64,000 nucleotides of DNA from JBBBNV01 sp037137075 (GTDB lineage Bacteria > Bacillota > Bacilli > Paenibacillales > NBRC-103111), in NCBI RefSeq assembly GCF_037137075.1, contig NZ_JBBBNV010000001.1, positions 496,001-560,000 on the forward strand. The letters are read 5' to 3'. The position numbers and the translations under genes are program-made. Under the pieces are notes generated by a model. That model was not told the origin of the DNA. It made no database searches and saw nothing but the letters and a program-made list of their open reading frames with translations. Of this stretch, positions 25,112 to 32,763 are shown piece by piece (positions within the stretch are counted from its first letter, which is position 1; every line of letters begins with the position of its first letter).

Positions 25112-25738
25112 TTAGACCGTTCGTCTGCGATAATATTTTTGAAGCCAGAGCGCCAGCAATGTACTCAGTATGCTGAGGCCAATCGTCAACCGTTCAATCC
25201 AGCCGAGATCATCCCAGAGCACCCGAGGCAGACGAGGAAATACCATGTACCCGTGATAGTCCATGCCATCATTCAGCAGCATCCAGCCAGTAATAAGCAC
25301 ATAATGCACCGCCTTCAGCTGAAAAAAACGGAGATACAGCAGCGCTTGAAGGGCCATGCCCAGATGAGAGAAGATCAGCATCCATTGCTGCCATACCATA
25401 CTATCCCCCTGCATCCAGCCGAATACGATCATCGCCACGGCCCAGACACCGTATTTGACACACGTAATGACGCCGAAAGCATGAATCAGATTGACTAGAA
25501 ACGAGGACCTCACCTGAAACAGCAGGAGTACCAGGGACATCGTAAAAAACAAACTGGCCGTCGGACTATCCGGGACAAAGGGCAGCACCCACCAGGGCGC
25601 CTCCGCAGAAGTATCGATTAACTGATCCCCATACCATATATATCCGTATACCGTGCCTGGCAGGTTGACCGCCAACAGCAGAAGCAGCATAACCCGGCTG
25701 CGCAGAAACAAATCACTCCACCAAAATGAAAGCCGCAA
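25112..25738 (-). CDS. ypjA: DUF1405 membrane protein (YpjA-like)
   Basis: A 208-residue protein with about six membrane segments (VMLLLLLAVNLPGTVYGYIW, TASLFFTMSLVLLLFQV, LTIGLSILSTLLALWLQKYY). The sequence WYGDQLIDTSAEAPWWVLPF near residue 35 is typical of DUF1405. Function unknown. In B. subtilis the homologue also lies between qcrC and ypjB. It ends 45 bases before ypjB and is likely co-transcribed with it. Confidence 0.85.
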   Translation of the reverse strand: MRLSFWWSDLFLRSRVMLLLLLAVNLPGTVYGYIWYGDQLIDTSAEAPWWVLPFVPDSPTASLFFTMSLVLLLFQVRSSFLVNLIHAFGVITCVKYGVWAVAMIVFGWMQGDSMVWQQWMLIFSHLGMALQALLYLRFFQLKAVHYVLITGWMLLNDGMDYHGYMVFPRLPRVLWDDLGWIERLTIGLSILSTLLALWLQKYYRRRTV

Positions 25739-25784
25739 ATCAACCGCCTCCGACTAGAACTTAAGCTTACACCGCCTGCTTGTG

Positions 25785-25816
25785 AAAAGAAAAACCTGAC
25801 CGCGGGTCAGGTTTTT
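25785..25816 (-). terminator. Terminator of the qcrABC operon
   Basis: AAAAACCTGACC pairs with GGTCAGGTTTTT around a CG-rich tip, with a T-rich tail just after the qcrC stop. Confidence 0.92.
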
Positions 25817-25824
25817 CAAAGGAG

Positions 25825-26700
25825 CTATTCTTTCTTTTGTTTGGACAGCCAGTCCGCCATAGCGTCAATATCAGCAGCTGTTAAGCCTTTTGCGATATTG
25901 GCGTCATACATAGCCGGCATATTGCCTTGACCATTTTTGATAATGTTCAAGATTTCTTCCTTGCTATGTTTATCCCCAACGCCGCGCAGAGAAGGAGCTG
26001 CCGGTCCGCCCTTCAAATCACTGGCATGACAGCTTACGCAGGTCGATTTTTGATAAATATTCGTGTTTGCCGCATTATCCTTATCCACAATCGCCAATTC
26101 CGTCTTTTTGGTAGACGCAGGCTCTTTACCCGCCAGCTTGGCTTCCTTCAGTTCTTCTTCCCGCTTCAGATGTTCAGGAACAATCCCTTTTGCTTTCAGC
26201 TCATGCTGGTAGTGGGACCAGGAAACGACCGTCAAATAACTGACCGCTAACAAAGTGACAATCATTAGCGATGAAGCAATCGGTCTCCGGTAAAAACGCC
26301 GCTCTTTGCCAGTATCCAGAAACGGAGCAAGCAGCAGGGCGCCGAACATCAGCGCCGGCATAATAACGGTACCGAACACCTTGTAATCGCCGGAAGCATA
26401 CGGATATTTCAGCAGCTGATACATAAATAGAAAATACCAGTCCGGCATCGGAATAAAGCCGGCGGTCAGCGGGTCAGCAGGATAGCCGAGCGGTGCAGGC
26501 TCTTGAATGACAAGCACCATATAGCCTACAAGCACGATAGCCCCTACCATCCACTCTTTCAACAGAAAGTTCGGAATGAACGCTTCGGATTTGCCTGGAT
26601 AGGCGGAGTAATCCATAGGCAAGAGCTTGTTCTCGCGTTTTTTTACGCGGGAGTCACCGACGTAAACCACTTTCTCGTTTTGGTTGTTACCATGTGCCAC
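25825..26700 (-). CDS. qcrC: Menaquinol-cytochrome c reductase, cytochrome b/c subunit
   Basis: Fusion of a subunit IV-like part of cytochrome b with a C-terminal cytochrome c. Three membrane segments lie within about 50-160 (MVGAIVLVGYMVLVIQEPAP, IMPALMFGALLLAPFL, SLMIVTLLAVSYLTVV). The heme site CVSCH is at 221-225 with a probable Met ligand in GNMPAMY. 291 residues. The start is GTG at 26700 after GAGGAGG. Together with qcrA and qcrB it forms the bc-type complex passing electrons from menaquinol to cytochrome c. Confidence 0.95.
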   Translation of the reverse strand: MAHGNNQNEKVVYVGDSRVKKRENKLLPMDYSAYPGKSEAFIPNFLLKEWMVGAIVLVGYMVLVIQEPAPLGYPADPLTAGFIPMPDWYFLFMYQLLKYPYASGDYKVFGTVIMPALMFGALLLAPFLDTGKERRFYRRPIASSLMIVTLLAVSYLTVVSWSHYQHELKAKGIVPEHLKREEELKEAKLAGKEPASTKKTELAIVDKDNAANTNIYQKSTCVSCHASDLKGGPAAPSLRGVGDKHSKEEILNIIKNGQGNMPAMYDANIAKGLTAADIDAMADWLSKQKKE

Positions 26701-26722
26701 GTTCGTGTTCCTCCTCTCAATG

Positions 26723-27394
26723 TTATAGCGGTCCGGAAATACCTTGTCTGCGGATCATGAAGAAGTGTCCTCCTAACAAGGCAAGCAGAACAGCCGGGAG
26801 GAAGAATACATGCAAGGCGAAAAAGCGTGTCAGCGTTTGCGCACCAACGATATCTCCGCCTTGCAGGAAGGTACGGACATATTCGCCGATAAATGGTGCC
26901 GATGCCGCAATTTCAATACCTACCTTGGTTGCAAAGTAAGCTTTGTTATCCCAAGGAAGCAGGTATCCGGTGAAGCCGAGACCGAGCATTACGAAGAAAA
27001 TCAGCATTCCTACGACCCAGTTCATCTCGCGCGGCGCTTTGTAAGAACCCGTAAAGAATACACGCAAGGTATGTAAGAACATCATAACGATTACGAGGCT
27101 CGCACCCCAGTGATGCATACCGCGTACAATAACGCCGAACGCGACTTTGTTTTGCAGGTAGTCAACGCTGTGATAAGCGTTCACAATATCCGGCACGTAA
27201 TACATCGTCAGGAACATCCCTGACAAAATCTGAATGACGGTAATGAAAAACGTCAATCCGCCAAAACAGTATACGAACGCGGAAAAATGGTGTGCCGGGT
27301 TAACATGCTCCGGTACTTCGTGGTCGGCAACGTCTCTCCAGATCGGCGCGAGATCGAGACGTTCGTCAACCCAGTTGTAGATACTTTTCAACAT
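26723..27394 (-). CDS. qcrB: Menaquinol-cytochrome c reductase, cytochrome b6-type subunit
   Basis: A 223-residue four-helix cytochrome b with quinol site and heme histidines in MHHWGASLVIVMMFLHTLRV and RFFALHVFFLPAVLLALLGG, and GYLLPWDNKAYFA at the quinone pocket. Length fits the b6-type split found in Firmicutes. The ATG at 27394 follows AGGAGG. Middle gene of qcrABC. Confidence 0.96.
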   Translation of the reverse strand: MLKSIYNWVDERLDLAPIWRDVADHEVPEHVNPAHHFSAFVYCFGGLTFFITVIQILSGMFLTMYYVPDIVNAYHSVDYLQNKVAFGVIVRGMHHWGASLVIVMMFLHTLRVFFTGSYKAPREMNWVVGMLIFFVMLGLGFTGYLLPWDNKAYFATKVGIEIAASAPFIGEYVRTFLQGGDIVGAQTLTRFFALHVFFLPAVLLALLGGHFFMIRRQGISGPL

Positions 27395-27409
27395 CCGATT
27401 CTTCGCCTC

Positions 27410-27955
27410 CTATTTGATTCTTGTGTTCGGTTTCACTTTACCGAGGTACACAATCCCGTTGTCGACTTTGACTTCGTACTCATCCAGTGGCGCCGAGGCT
27501 ACAGCTAGCTGCTTGCCGTCTTTCGTATAGTGGGCGCCGTGGCAAGGACAGTAGTACTCGTCTTTGAACTTTGATTCTGTGTTCCACCCAATGGTACAGC
27601 CCAGATGTTTACAGACCGGCGACAGGGCAAATACGTTCCCCTGATCGTCCTTGGCAATAAACGCTGAGAATTCCGGTTCGCTCTCGTACCATCCGTCAAC
27701 CTGCTTCGCCGTGAATTTCACTTCTTGCGGCTCATTGGTCACTTTGCTAACCTCAACGACTTTTGTATATCCGGAGTCGCCTTTGGATTGCAGCAAAGGA
27801 TCAACAGTGAAGCGAATCATCGGAATGATTGGCATTGCTGCCAGGAATGCTCCGGTTCCCCCCAGGGTATAGGACAGGAACTGACGGCGGGACATTTCTC
27901 GACGAACCGGCTTGTGTTCGGAAGAGTGCCCACCTTGACTCTTGTCATCGCGCAT
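27410..27955 (-). CDS. qcrA: Menaquinol-cytochrome c reductase, Rieske iron-sulfur subunit
   Basis: A 181-residue protein with a twin-arginine-type N-terminus (SRRQFL at 22-27) and one membrane anchor. The Rieske 2Fe-2S ligands are CKHLGC (115-120) and CPCHG (136-140). It accepts electrons from menaquinol. First gene of the operon; ATG at 27955 after GGGGGTAGAAGAG. Confidence 0.97.
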   Translation of the reverse strand: MRDDKSQGGHSSEHKPVRREMSRRQFLSYTLGGTGAFLAAMPIIPMIRFTVDPLLQSKGDSGYTKVVEVSKVTNEPQEVKFTAKQVDGWYESEPEFSAFIAKDDQGNVFALSPVCKHLGCTIGWNTESKFKDEYYCPCHGAHYTKDGKQLAVASAPLDEYEVKVDNGIVYLGKVKPNTRIK

Positions 27956-28033
27956 CTCTCTTCTACCCCCTTTTGCCTACATATTTCAAGTCACATTCGA
28001 CACAACGATACACATAACACTAGGACATTAAAT

Positions 28034-28062
28034 ATAATAGCTTACGTCCCGTAGAGCGTCAA
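28034..28062 (-). promoter_or_regulatory. Sigma-A promoter of qcrABC
   Basis: TTGACG, 17-base spacer, TATTAT on the minus strand. The stretch upstream to 28202 holds CACA/TGTG inverted elements that could bind a redox regulator, but none matches a full Rex operator. Confidence 0.7.
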
Positions 28063-28202
28063 GAATTGTTCACAACATTATCTGACGCGATTGGAAGCGC
28101 TGCGTCTAAAATTAACCAATTTGTCACAATCATGTGAAATGTGTCTTGCGAATATTAGATTACTCCATTTTCATGACAAACATACATGGATTTCCTGAAA
28201 CA

Positions 28203-28616
28203 TTATTGCTTGTCCGTCAGCCATAGCTGTTTAATCTGTTCCTCCAGCCGCGGGCCGCCCGGTTCAGGGCCAACCTGCAGGTCCGCCGCCTCGAACCGCA
28301 TAGCCGCCATATCCGGATCCGCCGTAACGACAATGACAAACCGGAACGCACCCGATTTCAAATGATTGCAGATTTGGTTGACATGAGCCGTCGTCTCTTC
28401 CTCCGTTCCGGACCTGTATTGGACGGCGGGGTACGTCACGATCCTACCTTTATAAGGGTTCTCCAGCTCCAGCATCACATCGCGAAGCTTCTCCAGCTTG
28501 GCTGTTGCCTCCCATGGGGATTCGAGGCCGCTCATGCCCGTAACCGGCAGCAGACACGTATCCATGTACGGCCGAAGCTCCTCCCACTGCTGCATTCCAA
28601 AATCGCTAAATTTCAC
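28203..28616 (-). CDS. ypiF: YpiF-like protein (DUF2487)
   Basis: A 137-residue soluble protein. The N-terminal VKFSDFGMQQWEELRPYMDT is followed by CLLPVTGM and repeated short motifs, matching the DUF2487 family found next to qcrA in Bacilli. Function unknown. GTG at 28616 follows GGGAAG and fits the family N-terminus; the frame opens further upstream to 28682 but overlaps its own promoter. No link to bc complex assembly is proven. Confidence 0.75.
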   Translation of the reverse strand: MKFSDFGMQQWEELRPYMDTCLLPVTGMSGLESPWEATAKLEKLRDVMLELENPYKGRIVTYPAVQYRSGTEEETTAHVNQICNHLKSGAFRFVIVVTADPDMAAMRFEAADLQVGPEPGGPRLEEQIKQLWLTDKQ

Positions 28617-28650
28617 ACCCAACACTTCCCATCTGTACGCAATACCCTTT

Positions 28651-28679
28651 AGTATATCAAATCTGTTTCCATCTATAAA
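28651..28679 (-). promoter_or_regulatory. Promoter of ypiF
   Basis: TTTATA, 17-base spacer, TATACT on the minus strand, leaving a leader of about 30 bases to the GTG. Confidence 0.55.
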
Positions 28680-28796
28680 CAATATGTCCTTGCATAATCT
28701 TGCATTTCATTCAGGAACTGAATTTCCTGCAAAGGTATTCTCTGTGAATGGGCGCCAAATGCAGGCGCTTTGATAAAAATAACGGGGCGACCGAAC

Positions 28797-28831
28797 ACAA
28801 AAAGGCCAGCCAGCTTGTGCCGGCTGACCTT
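28797..28831 (-). terminator. Terminator after the IDEAL-domain gene
   Basis: AAGGTCAGCCGG pairs with CTGGCTGGCCTT, followed by T5 on the minus strand. The rest of 28617-28961 holds the ypiF promoter and no further convincing gene. Confidence 0.85.
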
Positions 28832-28961
28832 CTCCTGCAGGCGGGACGCCTTGATGCGCCTCCTTGCACAAGGTGCGGTTGCACTCCTATACGACGATGC
28901 GGTTCGCTTCGCGCCCGGCTATCAGGCAAGACAGCGCCCTATGCGCACAGCCCGCAGGCCC

Positions 28962-29144
28962 TCAGGAAAGAAGCAGCTTCAGCTCACTCGTCAGCGCATA
29001 AAACGCCTCGGCGTCTCCCTGGGCCAGCGCGCCGTCAATTTGGGAATAAAGCAGCTGCTCCCTGTATTTCCGGATCGCTTCATCCCAGATCATCTCTGCA
29101 TAAAGCGCCCGTGTCACGGCATAGGCATCATTCATTTTTTCCAT
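28962..29144 (-). CDS. Small IDEAL-domain protein
   Basis: A 60-residue peptide. The C-terminal half IDGALAQGDAEAFYALTSEL carries the Ile-Asp-x-Ala-Leu pattern of the IDEAL domain, otherwise seen at the C-terminus of YpiB, ComK-adaptor-like and competence proteins of Bacilli. The ATG at 29144 follows TGGGAGGG. In B. subtilis ypiB (a longer protein ending in IDEAL) occupies this locus, so this may be a reduced counterpart. Function unknown. Confidence 0.7.
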   Translation of the reverse strand: MEKMNDAYAVTRALYAEMIWDEAIRKYREQLLYSQIDGALAQGDAEAFYALTSELKLLLS

Positions 29145-29190
29145 CGGACCACCCTCCCACAACAGGCAGCCCGTCAACGACTGCCCTGTT

Positions 29191-29712
29191 TTAATTTTGT
29201 GAGCCGTGCAAGGCCATAAACTCACTCGCTTTATGAACATAATTCTCCATCGTGCGCTTCATCCGGAGTAAATCCTCCTCCCGCAGCTCCCTCACCACTT
29301 TGGCGGGTGTGCCTAGCGACAAGGTGTACGGGGGGATCACGGTGTTCTCTGTTACAAGGGAACCGGCACCTATTAAAGCATATTCACCTATGCTCGCTCC
29401 GTTAAGTACAATGGCCCCCATGCCGATTAATGTGCCTTTACCTATCTCACAGCCATGAATAATAGCCCCGTGCCCTACAGACACCTCATCCGCAACAAGT
29501 AAAGGCTGCGCGGTGTTCACATGACCGATCACGCCATCCTGCAAATTCGTGCGGCAGCCGATTCGGATCGGAGCCAAATCGCCTCGCAGCACGGCATTAA
29601 ACCAAACAGAAGACTGCTCCCCGATAGATACGTCCCCGATAATTTGTGCGCCTGCAGCCGTATAAACACCTGTGTGAAGCCGCGGGAAAAACTGTGCGTA
29701 ATGATGCAGCAT
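29191..29712 (-). CDS. Gamma-carbonic anhydrase-like hexapeptide-repeat protein
   Basis: A 173-residue left-handed beta-helix protein with hexapeptide repeats (IIGDVSIGEQSSVWFNAVLR, ALIGAGSLVTENTVIPP). The three zinc histidines of gamma-class carbonic anhydrases are at H64, H81 and H86 (VIGHVN, VGHGAIIHGC). B. subtilis YtoA is of this type. Activity as a carbonic anhydrase is plausible, but many relatives are acyl transferases or inactive. The ATG follows AAAGGAGG. Confidence 0.85.
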   Translation of the reverse strand: MLHHYAQFFPRLHTGVYTAAGAQIIGDVSIGEQSSVWFNAVLRGDLAPIRIGCRTNLQDGVIGHVNTAQPLLVADEVSVGHGAIIHGCEIGKGTLIGMGAIVLNGASIGEYALIGAGSLVTENTVIPPYTLSLGTPAKVVRELREEDLLRMKRTMENYVHKASEFMALHGSQN

Positions 29713-29788
29713 TTGTGTATTCCTCCTTTGACAATCAGTCGATATGCAGATCGTATCAATCCGTCGTCAAGACTGTCAAATCACGGAA

Positions 29789-30907
29789 TTACCGGCAGGC
29801 AGCTCCACCTTCACCCAACACGGATGCCGTGGAGGAGGCGATAAGCGCTTTCCCAAGCGGTGTCGCCTGAAGGACCTGCCCGGACTGCTCCTCTTCCCCC
29901 CATCGGATGAGGCCCAGATGCAGCAGCATATGCAAAATGCGCTGATTCAGGATCGAGTCCGCCGTATCATAATAATAGGGCTTGATGAGAGGCAGCAGCA
30001 CCTTGCCGAGCGATTCCCGGCTAACCCACCGGCTGCTGAGACGGATGGCCCAGTAAACCAGCGATGACAAGTTGGGGATCGGCCCCTTGTACAACCGCAG
30101 CCAATACCTGCCTAAATCCGCTGCATCTGCAGATACCTGCTCCGCCAGCTTGGCCTCCCCCGTTTCGCTAATGATTAAGAGGCCTTCCTTTTCCTCCACA
30201 AGCTTTTTGTACATGCAATAATCGTAGAGAAGCGAGAACCGGTTCGGATATTCCTTGAAATGACGCCCGTATCCGAAGCGCCAGCCGCCCTTGGCAAGCG
30301 GCTCTTCTTTGATCGCCAGCTGGCTCAATATGAAATGAAGGCTTCTTTTATACATCGTTCCATCAGCAGCAAGCGCCACAGGCTCGCTCCGGATCAGCTT
30401 CAAAAATGTACGCATATCCTCCGCCAGCAGCTGGTGTTCTTCCCGGTAAACCGCTGGCTCCTTCGTATAATGAAGCTGTTCGCTGAAATAGTGCATGAGC
30501 GTCTCCGCTGATTTGCGCAGCACATCCTGAGGCGTCTGAAATAAATAGCGGGTTTGCTGGGAGAAGCCGTTAAACAGCCAGCCGCGCTGCTTAAATCTGC
30601 TAATCACCTCTCGAGGATTTACTCCGTCCGTCTCGCCCTTATCGAAATCGGACTGCTTGATACGGGCCTGAAGCTCCTCCAGGCTGAACAGGGACTTTGG
30701 CTCGAACATCAGCGTGTTTAAAAAGCGGATCTCAGCGATAGACAAGCAGCGGATTTGGTCATCGAACACATCGCGCCTGCCGATCTTCATCAGAATGGAT
30801 TGAATCAGTTCATGCTTAGAATGGCTGCTGCATTCGCACTCATAATTCAGAGCGATTCTGCTCAGCTCATGAATGTCCGCATAGCACAACATATCCGCCA
30901 AATTCAT
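29789..30907 (-). CDS. Uncharacterised 372-aa soluble protein
   Basis: Not recognised. No membrane segment or signal peptide. The N-terminal 100 residues (HSKHELIQSILMKIGRRDVF, LSIAEIRFLNTLMF) look helical and winged-helix-like. The C-terminus (LNQRILHMLLHLGLIRWGEE) again resembles a winged helix, so a nucleic-acid-binding role is possible but unproven. The start at ATG 30907 follows AGGAGG at 8 nt. It lies between the sigma/anti-sigma pair, whose terminator separates them, and the hexapeptide protein gene. Confidence 0.7.
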   Translation of the reverse strand: MNLADMLCYADIHELSRIALNYECECSSHSKHELIQSILMKIGRRDVFDDQIRCLSIAEIRFLNTLMFEPKSLFSLEELQARIKQSDFDKGETDGVNPREVISRFKQRGWLFNGFSQQTRYLFQTPQDVLRKSAETLMHYFSEQLHYTKEPAVYREEHQLLAEDMRTFLKLIRSEPVALAADGTMYKRSLHFILSQLAIKEEPLAKGGWRFGYGRHFKEYPNRFSLLYDYCMYKKLVEEKEGLLIISETGEAKLAEQVSADAADLGRYWLRLYKGPIPNLSSLVYWAIRLSSRWVSRESLGKVLLPLIKPYYYDTADSILNQRILHMLLHLGLIRWGEEEQSGQVLQATPLGKALIASSTASVLGEGGAACR

Positions 30908-30953
30908 GCCGCTCACCTCCTAAACTTACTAACCAGTATTGCTGCTTTGCGGA

Positions 30954-31010
30954 AAAATAAACCAAAGCCCCAAAAAAACTGCCCGGCATTCAGACAGTTT
31001 TTTTGGGGCT
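30954..31010 (-). terminator. Terminator of the sigma/anti-sigma operon
   Basis: A 16-bp stem (30966-30981 with 30995-31010) around a 13-base loop, then a T-rich tail. Very stable. Confidence 0.92.
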
Positions 31011-31054
31011 TCTCCTATGTATGGCTATCCTTCAGCCCGTGCCTGTTCCTGCTT

Positions 31055-31669
31055 TCAGGCTCTTGTTCGAGATAACCAGCTTATAAATAAAAGCATACAA
31101 ATCATACCGACCACAGATAACGCAACAAGATAGTCAGGGTGCAGCTTCATTTCGACGACCTTCAGCATAACCGGGTCCTGCGGGCTTAAGCTGGCTGTCA
31201 ATACACCGCTTTGCACCGATGTTCCGTGGCCGGAAGCGACTGCAACCGGCTGAAGCCCGAAATTCATCGCACTGGCCTGAGTGAGCGTGTCCTCCTGCCC
31301 GTTCCCCGCATGGTAAAATAAACTAAATACAAATAATACAACGCCAAATGCAAAAGCAGCCGTCAATGATTTGCGTACTAAAGACGACATCTCATAGGCC
31401 CGTTGTGCAATAGGCATCCGCCAGCGCTCTTCCTCGTAAATACGCTTCATCACTCGGGTGGTATTGGGAACCGGCTCCGCTTCCGGTGTCTCCTCATGCG
31501 CATTGCGGATGAGCTGCACGCTTTCTTTCCATATATCGTATTCATCCTTGCAGCATTTGCAATGCTGCAGATGAGTCTCAATTTCTTTTCGAAGCGGGTC
31601 ACCAGCCTTGAGATCCCAATATTCACCGAGTCGTTCTTGCGCCTCGTTACAGTTCATCGTTAAATTCAT
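31055..31669 (-). CDS. Zinc-finger anti-sigma factor, two-pass membrane protein
   Basis: The 204-residue protein has an N-terminal zinc-binding anti-sigma domain with H33-x3-C37-x2-C40 (HLQHCKCC), a linker, a membrane segment about 98-116 (SLTAAFAFGVVLFVFSLFY) and a second near the C-terminus about 180-199 (YLVALSVVGMICMLLFISWL). A roughly 60-residue extracytoplasmic loop lies between them. Its start overlaps the sigma gene stop (ATGA). It should hold the partner sigma factor inactive until an envelope signal arrives. Confidence 0.9.
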   Translation of the reverse strand: MNLTMNCNEAQERLGEYWDLKAGDPLRKEIETHLQHCKCCKDEYDIWKESVQLIRNAHEETPEAEPVPNTTRVMKRIYEEERWRMPIAQRAYEMSSLVRKSLTAAFAFGVVLFVFSLFYHAGNGQEDTLTQASAMNFGLQPVAVASGHGTSVQSGVLTASLSPQDPVMLKVVEMKLHPDYLVALSVVGMICMLLFISWLSRTRA

Positions 31670-32298
31670 CCCTTCATGCTTTTCAAATAACGATTATCCC
31701 ATTCACCTTCGTGGTGGAGGATATGTGCATGAACCATCTCCGTCGTAGCGAAATAAGGTTCTAATTGTACTCTGACGCTTGCCCGCGCGCGAAATAACAG
31801 GGATTTGACCGCGCTGACCGACTGACCGAGAATGCCGGCAATTTCCTGATAGTCCATTTGGTCGTATTCACGCAAAATTAACGCCGCCCGCTGCTTCTCC
31901 GGCAAGCTGTTAATCGCCTCACGGACCATACTGACCTTCTCGCTGCGCAGCATCGAGTGTTCCGGCTCGGTTTCACTTCCCGCCTGTGGCGTGTGGCCCG
32001 ACTGCTCCAGCGATACCTTGAGGTTTTTCTGCTTGCGCAGCTCGCTAAGCACGGTATTACGCGCGATGGTATAAAGCCACGTCGAGAAGGAGGCCTCTAC
32101 CTCCCGGAAGGTGGTCAAGCTGCGGTACGCCTTATAAAACGTATCCTGACACAGGTCGTCCGCAAGTGCCTCCATGCGGGAGCTTTTGAGCATATGATAA
32201 ATAAAGGATAAGATTTTCTTCTCGTAACGCTGCATAAGCTCTGCATAGAGCTGCACGTTGCCGTCTTTGATTTCTCTTATTAACTGGGAATCGGTCAT
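31666..32298 (-). CDS. ECF-type RNA polymerase sigma factor
   Basis: A 210-residue group 4 sigma factor: region 2 with YHMLKSSRMEALADDLCQDT and FYKAYRSLTTFREVEASFST, then region 4 with INSLPEKQRAALILREYDQM and YQEIAGILGQSVSAVKSLLF. The C-terminus extends past region 4 by about 30 residues (FATTEMVHAHILHHEGEWD), which is less usual. It forms a coupled operon with a zinc-finger anti-sigma factor. B. subtilis has aroE in this place, so the pair is an insertion relative to that order. Signal and regulon unknown. Confidence 0.93.
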   Translation of the reverse strand: MTDSQLIREIKDGNVQLYAELMQRYEKKILSFIYHMLKSSRMEALADDLCQDTFYKAYRSLTTFREVEASFSTWLYTIARNTVLSELRKQKNLKVSLEQSGHTPQAGSETEPEHSMLRSEKVSMVREAINSLPEKQRAALILREYDQMDYQEIAGILGQSVSAVKSLLFRARASVRVQLEPYFATTEMVHAHILHHEGEWDNRYLKSMKG

Positions 32299-32590
32299 GC
32301 GATGACCCTCCTTGCGATTCCATGCTTTAGTTCCCAGTTAACTTCAATAGTTATTACTAAACCGGGAATGAAAAGTTGCGGAGCCCGTTTAAAAAAGTTT
32401 AAAGCTTGATTATTTGTATTACATTCCATATGACCTACAGTAAATCCTCTTTTTCGACAAAAGGATTTCTCCTTCTTCCATCGGTTTAAGCGAAGCGTTT
32501 ACATCCCGCATCAATCCTTAGTTTAGCACAACCGCCGGAAAAGGAATTAAAAATCCACAATTTCACACAAAGTTCATTCTCTTTGCTTCT
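32299..32590 (-). other. Non-coding leader/promoter region of the sigma factor operon
   Basis: No gene seen. A possible extended -10 (TGCTAAACT, 32520-32528) would give a leader of about 215 nt. It contains a hairpin at 32447-32473 (AAATCCT with AGGATTT) without a T-run. I could not find a convincing ECF-type autoregulatory promoter. Confidence 0.35.
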
Positions 32591-32611
32591 ATGGTACAAG
32601 CATCCCGGAAC

Positions 32612-32638
32612 AAAAAAAAGAACCACCCAATTGGGTGG
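32612..32638 (-). terminator. Terminator of the candidate small RNA
   Basis: CCACCCAATTGGGTGG, extendable by a wobble and an A-T pair, followed on the minus strand by TTCTTTTTTTT. Confidence 0.9.
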
Positions 32639-32686
32639 CTGCACAGAGTGCTAGTTTCGGATAGGAGTGGAGAGAAACCATACTGT
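32612..32686 (-). ncRNA. Candidate 75-nt small RNA under cre-like control
   Basis: A consensus promoter and a strong terminator enclose about 75 nt between tyrA and the sigma factor gene. The RNA has a short GTTTC/GAAAC helix holding an unpaired C/U-rich stretch (TCTCTCCACTCCTATCC), then a GCAC/GTGC hairpin and the terminator stem. C/U-rich loops of this kind in Firmicute small RNAs pair with Shine-Dalgarno sequences. A frame from ATG at 32681 runs through the terminator and lacks a ribosome binding site, so it is taken as non-coding. No known RNA family recognised. Confidence 0.65.
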
Positions 32687-32692
32687 ACTTTT

Positions 32693-32721
32693 ATTATATT
32701 GAAACCGTTTTCTTTTGTCAA
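32693..32721 (-). promoter_or_regulatory. Consensus sigma-A promoter of the candidate small RNA
   Basis: TTGACA, 17-base spacer, TATAAT: both hexamers are perfect and the spacing is optimal. Strong unless repressed. Confidence 0.9.
32700..32713 (+). promoter_or_regulatory. cre-like operator inside the promoter spacer
   Basis: TGAAACCGTTTTCT fits the CcpA site pattern TGAAANCGNTTNCA except for the last base. It sits between the -35 and -10 boxes, so binding would block RNA polymerase. Confidence 0.6.
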
Positions 32722-32730
32722 CAAGGATTT

Positions 32731-32744
32731 TGAAAGCGGTTTCT
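32731..32744 (+). promoter_or_regulatory. cre-like operator upstream of the promoter
   Basis: TGAAAGCGGTTTCT fits the CcpA pattern at all but the last position. Its centre is 31 bp from the other site, about three helical turns, so both face the same side of the helix. Another LacI-family repressor could be the real ligand. Confidence 0.6.
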
Positions 32745-32763
32745 ATGCTTGTTTTTACATAAA

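Noticed and set aside
28063..28200. A Rex operator upstream of qcrABC
   Set aside because: The CACA/TGTG elements are in the wrong orientation or are half-sites only compared with TTGTGAA-N4-TTCACAA.
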